A DNA stretch of 64,000 nt, from the NCBI RefSeq assembly GCF_000744095.1, contig NZ_JQLI01000008.1, positions 4,030,001 to 4,094,000 of the forward strand, in the 5' to 3' direction. This DNA is from Cupriavidus necator A5-1 (GTDB lineage Bacteria > Pseudomonadota > Gammaproteobacteria > Burkholderiales > Burkholderiaceae). The notes beneath the pieces were generated by a model. The model ran no database searches and was not told the origin of the DNA. It saw only the letters and a program-made list of their open reading frames with translations. Position 1 is the stretch's first letter. Each line of letters starts with the position of its first letter. Below, piece after piece: positions 57,949-64,000 of the stretch. The position numbers were made by a program, and so were the translations under genes.

Positions 57949-58260
57949 GCCGGTCTCCTCATAAGCGTGGTGGACCCCGCCACGCGGTGCGTATCCGGGG
58001 AAATGGCGCATTATCGCGCCAGAGCCAGTGCATGCGCGAAGGTCATGCAGCCCTACCCCTTGGGACGGGGGTCACTGTGCGGCTATCGGCCAGTCCCCGC
58101 CGCACAAGGGTGCATCAGCCGCCGCGCGGCGTAGAATGCCTGTAGTCGTATATTCGTCGTCCATTCGATAACCGGGTCGCGCCCCTATCATTTCCGGAGA
58201 TTTCCCTTCCCGGAACGCCACCACACGCACCACCGCCGCGCCGACCCGCCGGAGACCCGC
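57949..58260. other. Divergent region between the adenosyltransferase and D-lactate dehydrogenase genes
   Basis: This 312-bp region serves two divergent genes. A GATAAT on the minus strand near 58010 is a possible -10 for the adenosyltransferase. The right side has CGGAGACCCGC just before the oxidase ATG. I see no RNA gene or small reading frame. Confidence 0.4.
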
Positions 58261-59691
58261 ATGAACCACCCCACGCCTGCCACCGCGCTCGCCCGCCGCC
58301 CCCTGCCCCCCGCCTTCAGCGAAGCCCTCGCGGCGCGCTTCGGCGAGCGCTTCACCACCTCGACGGGCGTGCGCGAGCATCACGGGCGCGATGAGTCGCC
58401 GTTCCCGCCGGCCGTGCCCGACGCGGTCGTCTTCGCCCACAGCACCGACGAAGTGTCCGACGTGGCGCGCCTTTGCAACCAGCACGGCGTGCCACTGATC
58501 CCCTACGGCGCCGGCTCGTCGCTGGAAGGCCACCTGCTGGCCGTGGCTGGCGGCGTCAGCCTGGACCTGTCGCAGATGAACCAGGTCATTTCGGTGCAGC
58601 CGGAGGACCTGACCGTGATCGTGCAGCCTGGCGTCACGCGCAAGCAGCTGAACCAGGAAATCAAGGACACCGGCCTGTTCTTCCCGATCGATCCGGGCGC
58701 GGACGCCTCGCTGGGCGGCATGTGCGCCACGCGCGCCTCGGGGACCAACGCGGTGCGCTACGGCACCATGCGCGAGAACGTGCTGGCGCTGACGGTGGTG
58801 ACCGCCGACGGCCGCGTGATCCGCACCGGCACGCAGGCGCGCAAGTCGTCGGCGGGCTACGACCTGACCCGGCTCTTTATCGGCAGCGAAGGCACGCTCG
58901 GCATCATCACCGAGGTGACGGTGCGGCTCTATCCGCAGCCGGAGGCGATCTCCGCCGCGGTGTGTGCCTTCCCAAGCATGGGCAGCGCGGTGCAGGCGGT
59001 GATCGAGACCATCCAGCTCGGCGTGCCGGTGGCGCGGGTGGAGTTTGTCGATGCGCTGGCGATCCGCGCGATCAACCGCCACGACAACCTGACCCTGCCG
59101 GAAACGCCGCACCTGTTCTTCGAATTCCACGGCACCGAGGCCGCCGTGCGCGAGCAGGCCGAGACCGTACAGCAGATCACCGCCGAGCACGGCGGCCAGG
59201 GCTTCGAATGGGCCACGCGCCCGGAAGACCGCAGCCGGCTGTGGAACGCGCGCCATACCGCGTACTTCGCCATGCTGCAGCTCAAGCCGGGCTGCAGGGC
59301 GGTGACCACCGACGTGTGCGTGCCGATCTCGCGCCTCGCCGACTGCGTCACCGAAACCGAGAAGGACCTCAACGCCTCGGCGCTGCCCTGCCCGATCGTC
59401 GGCCATGTCGGCGATGGCAACTTCCACGTCGCGATCCTGGTCGACCCGGACAAGCCCGAGGAGATGGCCGAAGCCGAGACCATCAACCAGCGCATCGTCG
59501 AACGAGCGCTGGCGATGGGCGGCACCTGCACCGGCGAGCACGGCGTGGGCCTGCACAAGAAGGGCTTCCTGGTGCAGGAGCACGGCGAGGACGCGCTCGA
59601 CCTGATGCGTGCGATCAAGGACGCGCTCGACCCGAACCACATCCTGAACCCGGGCAAGATCTTCAGCGCCACGCGCGGCGGCGCGCAGTAA
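58261..59691 (+). CDS. FAD-linked oxidase, D-lactate dehydrogenase (cytochrome) type
   Basis: The 476-residue product has an N-terminal FAD_binding_4 domain (PLIPYGAGSSLEGHLLA, DPGADASLGGMCATRASGTNA, FIGSEGTLGIITEVTVRLYP) and a C-terminal FAD-oxidase domain (VGHVGDGNFHVAILVDP, GTCTGEHGVGLHKKGFL, LDPNHILNPGKI). It most resembles D-lactate dehydrogenases that feed electrons to quinone or cytochrome c. 2-hydroxyglutarate or glycolate are other possible substrates. A LysR regulator follows, then glcD, a paralogue of the same fold. Confidence 0.9.
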   Translation: MNHPTPATALARRPLPPAFSEALAARFGERFTTSTGVREHHGRDESPFPPAVPDAVVFAHSTDEVSDVARLCNQHGVPLIPYGAGSSLEGHLLAVAGGVSLDLSQMNQVISVQPEDLTVIVQPGVTRKQLNQEIKDTGLFFPIDPGADASLGGMCATRASGTNAVRYGTMRENVLALTVVTADGRVIRTGTQARKSSAGYDLTRLFIGSEGTLGIITEVTVRLYPQPEAISAAVCAFPSMGSAVQAVIETIQLGVPVARVEFVDALAIRAINRHDNLTLPETPHLFFEFHGTEAAVREQAETVQQITAEHGGQGFEWATRPEDRSRLWNARHTAYFAMLQLKPGCRAVTTDVCVPISRLADCVTETEKDLNASALPCPIVGHVGDGNFHVAILVDPDKPEEMAEAETINQRIVERALAMGGTCTGEHGVGLHKKGFLVQEHGEDALDLMRAIKDALDPNHILNPGKIFSATRGGAQ

Positions 59692-59727
59692 GGCGCCGCA
59701 GTCAGGCACACGTCAGGCACACCACGG

Positions 59728-60618
59728 ATGGCCTCCATGTTCAACCGCGTCCCGCCATTGCACCTGCTGATCGCGTTCGAAGCCGCGGCGCGCCTGGGCA
59801 GCTTTGCGCGCGCGGCCGAGGAGCTGTCGGTGACGCCCAGCGCGGTGTCGCACCGCATCAAGAACCTCGAGGAGCTGTGGGGCGAGGACTTGTTCGTGCG
59901 CGCCAACGCGGCGCTGCGGCTGACCGCGGCCGGCACGCGCTACCTGCGCAACGTGCAGGACGCGCTCAAGTCGCTGAACGAGCTGGCGCGGCCCGAGTAC
60001 AACAAGCTGCGCACGCGGCTGCGCGTGGCGATCCCGCCCACCTTCGGCCGCCAGCACCTGGTGCCGCGGCTGCCCGAATTCGGCGCGCTGTATCCGCATA
60101 TCGACCTCGAACTGCACCTGGCGATCCCGTTCCTCGACGTCAAGGCCGAGGACACCGATGTCGAGATCCGCTACGGCACCGGCCGCTACCCGGACCTGAA
60201 GACAACGAAGCTGCTGGTCGAACCGGTATTCCCTGCGTGCGGGCGCGAATACTACGAGCGCGTCAATGGCCGCGCCATCACCAAACCCGAGCACCTGCAC
60301 GGCCTGGTGCTGCTGCGCAGCCCGCTGGAGCCGTGGAAGCCCTGGTTCGAGACCGCCGGGCTGGACTGGCCCGAGCCGCAGACCGGGCCCCAGTTCAACG
60401 ACATCGGCCTGATGCTGGAGGCGATCGCGTCCAACCAGGGCGTGGCGCTGGTGCGCCAGCGCATGGCGCGGCACTGGCTGTCGCTGGGCCAGATGGTGCG
60501 GCTGCTCGAAATCGAGTCAGTGTCGCCGCACGGCTACTACATCGTCGAGCGCGAGCAAGCGCCGCTCAAGCCCGAGGCGCGCTATTTCGTCGACTGGCTG
60601 CTGAGCCTGGACTGGTAG
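59728..60618 (+). CDS. LysR-family regulator, GcvA-like
   Basis: The 296-residue product has an N-terminal winged HTH (PPLHLLIAFEAAARLGSFARA, TPSAVSHRIKNLEELWG, LRLTAAG) and a C-terminal LysR substrate-binding domain. Its layout matches the GcvA subgroup. It lies 36 bp downstream of the D-lactate-dehydrogenase-type gene on the same strand, so it may be cotranscribed with it. A second ATG three codons on is an equally good start. The effector is unknown. Confidence 0.88.
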   Translation: MASMFNRVPPLHLLIAFEAAARLGSFARAAEELSVTPSAVSHRIKNLEELWGEDLFVRANAALRLTAAGTRYLRNVQDALKSLNELARPEYNKLRTRLRVAIPPTFGRQHLVPRLPEFGALYPHIDLELHLAIPFLDVKAEDTDVEIRYGTGRYPDLKTTKLLVEPVFPACGREYYERVNGRAITKPEHLHGLVLLRSPLEPWKPWFETAGLDWPEPQTGPQFNDIGLMLEAIASNQGVALVRQRMARHWLSLGQMVRLLEIESVSPHGYYIVEREQAPLKPEARYFVDWLLSLDW

Positions 60619-60630
60619 GAGACCGAGCGC

Positions 60631-61149
60631 ATGGAAATCCGCCTGTTGACCCCCGCCGACGCGGCCGCTTTCCAGGCGCTGCGCCTCGAAGGCCTGGCAG
60701 AAGCGCCGGAAGCCTTCGCCGCCAGCCTGGACGAAGAACAGGACCTGCCGCTCGGCTTCATCGCCAAGCGCCTGGCCGCCGGCGAAGACAACGCCGTGTT
60801 CGGCGCCTTCGACGGCACGGCGCTGGCCGGCGTGGTCGGCGTGATGCGCGAGGCCAGGCAGAAGCACCGCCATAAGGCCTTTATCTGGGGCATGTACGTG
60901 GCGCCGGGCTGGCGCGACCGCAAGCTCGGCCGCGCGCTGATGGACCGTGCCATGCAGCAGGCCGCCGCCATGCCTGGCGTGCGCCAGGTGACGCTGTGCG
61001 TCAATGCCGGCAGCACGGGCGCGGTGCGGCTGTACGAGTCGCTCGGCTTCGTCAAGATGGGGCTGGAGCCGGATGCGTTGTACGTCGCGCCGCACTTCCA
61101 CGACAAGCTCGACATGGTCTGCCGCCTGCCGCAGGCGCACGCACGCTGA
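60631..61149 (+). CDS. GNAT-family N-acetyltransferase
   Basis: The 172-residue product starts MEIRLLTPADAAAFQALRLEGL and has the acetyl-CoA motif IWGMYVAPGWRDRKLGRALMDRA and LYESLGFVKMG. The substrate is unknown. The ATG follows AGGAGA right after the LysR stop codon, so the two are one transcript. Confidence 0.9.
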   Translation: MEIRLLTPADAAAFQALRLEGLAEAPEAFAASLDEEQDLPLGFIAKRLAAGEDNAVFGAFDGTALAGVVGVMREARQKHRHKAFIWGMYVAPGWRDRKLGRALMDRAMQQAAAMPGVRQVTLCVNAGSTGAVRLYESLGFVKMGLEPDALYVAPHFHDKLDMVCRLPQAHAR

Positions 61150-61309
61150 GTCCTGCGCGAGCAGCCTTCCCTGCACCCGCGCCGCGGTGCTACGCTGGAC
61201 TTGCAGCCTGGATGGCCCGCCCCGGGGGCGCAGCCATGATGAGCATTTTTGATCGGCCTGCCATGCGGAATTCACGTCCCCCGTGGTCCCAGCGGCAAGA
61301 GCCCTGCGC

Positions 61310-61315
61310 TATAGT
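61310..61315 (+). promoter_or_regulatory. -10 box upstream of glcD
   Basis: TATAGT lies 79 bp before the glcD ATG in the 245-bp gap after the GNAT gene. No good -35 was found. Confidence 0.35.
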
Positions 61316-61394
61316 CACCCGTCCCCCCGGCGGGCATGCCCTGCTCCGCCGCGACCGGCACGCCGCATGGTCGGCCTGCCCCACAGGAGTCGTC

Positions 61395-62915
61395 ATGAAT
61401 GCCCCGCACGAAGCCCAAACGCTAGCCCCTGGCAGCGCCGGCGCGCAGGCTGCCGCCGAAGGCCGCCGCAGCGCGCTGCTGGCCGGCCTGGCGCAGATCC
61501 TGCCCGACGCCGCGCTGCTGTGGAAGGCCGAGGACACCGTTCCCTACGAATGCGACGGCCTGGCCGCGTACCGCCAGGTGCCGATGGCCGTGGCCCTGCC
61601 CGACACCGAGGAACAGGTCTGCGCAATCCTGCGCCTGTGCCACAAGCTGGGCGTGCCGGTGGTGCCGCGCGGCGCCGGCACCAGCCTGTCCGGCGGCGCG
61701 ATGCCGATCGCCGAGGGCCTGGTGCTGTCGCTGGCCAAGTTCAAGCGCATCCTGTCGCTCGATCCGTATTCGCGCACCGCAGTGGTCCAGCCGGGCGTGC
61801 GCAATCTCGCGATCTCCGATGCTGCCGCGCCCCATAACCTCTACTACGCGCCCGATCCCTCGTCGCAGATCGCCTGCACCATCGGCGGCAATGTCAGCGA
61901 GAATTCCGGCGGCGTGCATTGCCTCAAGTACGGCCTGACCGTGCACAACGTGCTGCGCGTGCGCGCGGTGACGATGGAGGGCGAAGTGGTCGTGTTCGGT
62001 TCCGAGGCTCCCGACGCGCCCGGCCTGGACCTGCTGGCCGTCATGATCGGCTCCGAAGGCATGCTGGGCGTGGTCACCGAGGTCACCGTGCGCCTGATCC
62101 CCAAGCCGCAGCTGGCGCAGGTGATCATGGCCTGCTTCGACGATGTCGAGAAAGGCGGCAACGCGGTGGCCGACGTGATCGCCGCGGGCATCATCCCGGC
62201 GGGACTGGAGATGATGGACAAGCCCGCCACGGCGGCGGTGGAGGAATTCGTGCATGCCGGCTATGACCTCGATGCCGCCGCCATCCTGCTGTGCGAGTCC
62301 GACGGCACCCCGGAAGAAGTGGCCGAGGAAATCGAGCGCATGAGCGAAGTGCTGAAGGCTTCGGGCTGCACCCGCATCGTCGTCTCGCAGAACGAGGCCG
62401 AGCGGCTGCGCTTCTGGAGCGGGCGCAAGAACGCCTTCCCCGCCGCCGGCCGGATCTCGCCCGACTACTACTGCATGGACGGCACCATCCCGCGCAAGCA
62501 TATCGGCACGCTGCTCAAGCGCATCGAAGAGATGGAGCGCAAGTACGGCCTGCGCTGCATCAACGTGTTCCATGCCGGCGACGGCAATATGCACCCGCTG
62601 ATCCTGTTCGATGGCTCGGACCAGGACGAATGGCACCGCGCCGAGCTGTTCGGCGCCGACATCCTGGAAACCTGTGTGGAGCTCGGCGGCACCGTCACCG
62701 GCGAGCACGGCGTGGGCGTGGAGAAGCTCAACTCGATGTGCGTGCAGTTCTCGCCGAGCGAACGCGATGCGTTCTTCGGCGTCAAGGCCGCCTTCGACCC
62801 CGCGCGCTTGCTGAACCCCGACAAGGCCATCCCCACGCTGGCGCGCTGTGCCGAGTACGGCAAGATGCACGTGAAGAAGGGCCTGCTGCCGCATCCCGAG
62901 CTGCCGCGCTTCTGA
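61395..62915 (+). CDS. glcD: Glycolate oxidase subunit GlcD
   Basis: GlcD is the FAD subunit of glycolate dehydrogenase (GlcDEF), which oxidises glycolate to glyoxylate at the membrane. The 506-residue product has VVPRGAGTSLSGGAMP, GGNVSENSGGVHCLKYGLT, IGSEGMLGVVTEVTVRLIP, FHAGDGNMHPLILFD and GTVTGEHGVGVEKL. The ATG at 61395 follows AGGAG; the much longer open frame upstream overlaps the GNAT gene. glcE follows only after a channel gene. Confidence 0.94.
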   Translation: MNAPHEAQTLAPGSAGAQAAAEGRRSALLAGLAQILPDAALLWKAEDTVPYECDGLAAYRQVPMAVALPDTEEQVCAILRLCHKLGVPVVPRGAGTSLSGGAMPIAEGLVLSLAKFKRILSLDPYSRTAVVQPGVRNLAISDAAAPHNLYYAPDPSSQIACTIGGNVSENSGGVHCLKYGLTVHNVLRVRAVTMEGEVVVFGSEAPDAPGLDLLAVMIGSEGMLGVVTEVTVRLIPKPQLAQVIMACFDDVEKGGNAVADVIAAGIIPAGLEMMDKPATAAVEEFVHAGYDLDAAAILLCESDGTPEEVAEEIERMSEVLKASGCTRIVVSQNEAERLRFWSGRKNAFPAAGRISPDYYCMDGTIPRKHIGTLLKRIEEMERKYGLRCINVFHAGDGNMHPLILFDGSDQDEWHRAELFGADILETCVELGGTVTGEHGVGVEKLNSMCVQFSPSERDAFFGVKAAFDPARLLNPDKAIPTLARCAEYGKMHVKKGLLPHPELPRF

Positions 62916-62926
62916 GCCACCGCACC

Positions 62927-63853
62927 ATGCCCGACCCACGCCGACGCCAGCACCAGGAAGCGGTCGTCCGCCAGCGCCTGGGCCAGCCCGACACTGGCTG
63001 GCGCCAGCGCTGGTACACCATCATCTTCGAGGCCGATACCCGCGACGGGCGCATCTTCGACGTCGCGCTGCTGCTCGCCATCGTCGCCAGCGTGATGGTG
63101 GCGATGCTCGACAGCATGGCGGCGGTGAACCAGCGACTGGGCGTGGTGTTCACGGTGCTGGAATGGACCTTCACGCTGCTCTTCACGGCCGAGTACGTGA
63201 TGCGCATCCTGGTGGTGCGCCATCCGCTGCGCTATGTGTTCAGCTTCTACGGCGTCGTCGACTTCATCTCGATCATGCCGACGTGGCTGGCGTTCTTCCT
63301 GCCCGAGCTGCATTTCCTGATCGACGTGCGCCTGCTGCGGCTGCTGCGCGTGTTCCGGATCCTGAAGCTGACGGTGTACTTCGAGGAGGCCGAGATCCTG
63401 TACCGCGCGCTGGTCAACAGCCGGCGCAAGATCTTCGTGTTCCTCGGCACGGTGTTCATCATCACCGTGATCTTGGGCACGGTGATGTATGTGGTCGAAG
63501 GCCCCGAGCATGGGTTCCACAGCATCCCGCTCAGCATGTACTGGGCGGTGGTGACGCTGACCACGACCGGCTTCGGCGACATGGTGCCCAAGACCGCGCT
63601 GGGGCAGTTCATCACCTCGCTGACCATCCTGCTGGGCTACGGCATCATCGCCTTCCCCACCGGCATCGTCGGCGCGGAGCTGGCCGCCAGCATCCTCAGG
63701 AAGCCCCTGACCACGCGCACCTGCACCCATTGCCTGACCGAAGGCCATGAGGCCGACGCGATGTATTGCAAGCACTGCAGCAGCCCGCTGCCTGAATACC
63801 AGAATGACAGGCCGGAAGTGCCCGGCGGCCGCGACGGCACGCCGGCACCCTGA
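62927..63853 (+). CDS. Voltage-gated potassium-channel-like ion transporter
   Basis: The 308-residue product has six hydrophobic spans, an arginine-bearing S4-like segment (VRLLRLLRVFRILKL), a pore loop with the potassium filter TTTGFGDM, and a C-terminal zinc-ribbon-like tail with two CxxC pairs (CTHC and CKHC). It is a Kv-type tetramer subunit of usual length. It starts 11 bp after the glcD stop and ends 29 bp before glcE, so it is cotranscribed with glycolate oxidase genes. Confidence 0.9.
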   Translation: MPDPRRRQHQEAVVRQRLGQPDTGWRQRWYTIIFEADTRDGRIFDVALLLAIVASVMVAMLDSMAAVNQRLGVVFTVLEWTFTLLFTAEYVMRILVVRHPLRYVFSFYGVVDFISIMPTWLAFFLPELHFLIDVRLLRLLRVFRILKLTVYFEEAEILYRALVNSRRKIFVFLGTVFIITVILGTVMYVVEGPEHGFHSIPLSMYWAVVTLTTTGFGDMVPKTALGQFITSLTILLGYGIIAFPTGIVGAELAASILRKPLTTRTCTHCLTEGHEADAMYCKHCSSPLPEYQNDRPEVPGGRDGTPAP

Positions 63854-63882
63854 GCCACGCAACCTCCCAAACGCCAACACAT

Positions 63883-64000
63883 ATGCAAGCCACACTCGAC
63901 GCCTTCCGCGACGCCGTCAGGCAAGCCACCGATACCCGCACCGCGCTGCGGCTGCGCGGCGGCGGCAGCAAGGACTTCTATGGCCAGCCGCCCGAAGGCC
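63883..64000 (+). CDS. glcE: Glycolate oxidase subunit GlcE, 5' part
   Basis: The window ends after 39 codons. The N-terminus, starting MQATLDAFRDAVRQATDTRT and containing LRGGGSKDFYGQPPEG, matches GlcE, a second FAD_binding_4 subunit of glycolate dehydrogenase. The gene is cut by the window edge, not necessarily broken. Confidence 0.85.
   Translation, partial: MQATLDAFRDAVRQATDTRTALRLRGGGSKDFYGQPPEG

Noticed and set aside
57949..58260. Cobalamin riboswitch upstream of the adenosyltransferase gene
   Set aside because: I looked for a B12-box-like element and a multi-stem leader and did not find them.
58473..60875. 800-codon frame overlapping the oxidase and LysR genes
   Set aside because: Out-of-frame shadow with arginine/alanine-rich composition; both overlapped genes have intact motifs.
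1..64000. CRISPR arrays, insertion sequences, prophage, tRNA or rRNA genes
   Set aside because: No regularly spaced repeats, transposase or integrase frames, or tRNA-like cloverleaf sequences were recognised. The only dispersed repeats are the REP-like elements.

Overview
This is a strongly GC-rich stretch of bacterial chromosome with the gene content and order of a betaproteobacterium of the family Burkholderiaceae, most likely Cupriavidus or a close Ralstonia relative. The protein sequences, the folK-deoxynucleoside kinase-panB block, the purN-rsmB pair, the fused PabB/PabC enzyme and the GTATAAT-type promoters all fit. I name the genus from recalled sequence similarity and did not run a search. 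Nearly all of the window is ordinary core chromosome. I found no prophage, insertion sequence, CRISPR array, tRNA or rRNA gene.

Layout. 0-8 kb: fatty-acid desaturase, MscS-type channel, an RsmB-like rRNA methyltransferase and purN, all leftward, then a LuxR-type response regulator converging on a hybrid histidine kinase. 8-16 kb: a rightward housekeeping run, ribF-ileS-lspA-coaBC-luciferase-like monooxygenase-dut. 15.7-23 kb: mostly leftward genes (glyoxalase-like protein, Bug-type binding protein, clpA-clpS, VOC protein, icd), with cspA rightward. 23-32 kb: RluE-type pseudouridine synthase, two exported proteins, yajQ, murB, ppnP, argF, a DUF3579 protein, rpsT, murJ and a SirB1-like protein. 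32-36.5 kb: dedA, mutL, miaA and a GNAT acetyltransferase. 36.6-42.4 kb: the main accessory-looking catabolic cluster, made of a GntR regulator facing a leftward set of MHS transporter, hydantoinase/dihydropyrimidinase, amidase and hydantoin-racemase-like protein. 42.7-51.7 kb: purM, then rightward AI-2E-family permease, hda, HAD phosphatase, pcnB, folK, deoxynucleoside kinase, panB and a TupBC-like ABC pair. 51.7-58 kb: leftward pabBC, dnaJ, dnaK (with a clear heat-shock promoter) and a cobalamin adenosyltransferase. 58-64 kb: rightward D-lactate-dehydrogenase-type oxidase, LysR regulator, GNAT, glcD, a voltage-gated channel and the start of glcE.

The most useful things to follow up are these: a matched palindrome (TCTTATATAAGA core) in two intergenic regions; a racemase-like protein lacking both expected catalytic cysteines, inside the hydantoin cluster; a 12-bp motif shared by the GntR promoter and the promoter of the facing operon; a terminator-like hairpin directly in front of argF; CCCTCTCCC-type repeats at the 3' end of dut and around pabB, one of which is read as the PabB N-terminus; a -10 box 6-8 bp from the start codon of mutL, a HAD gene and purN, which suggests leaderless mRNAs; and a channel gene inserted between glcD and glcE. 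I did not find a convincing wholly new multi-gene system.
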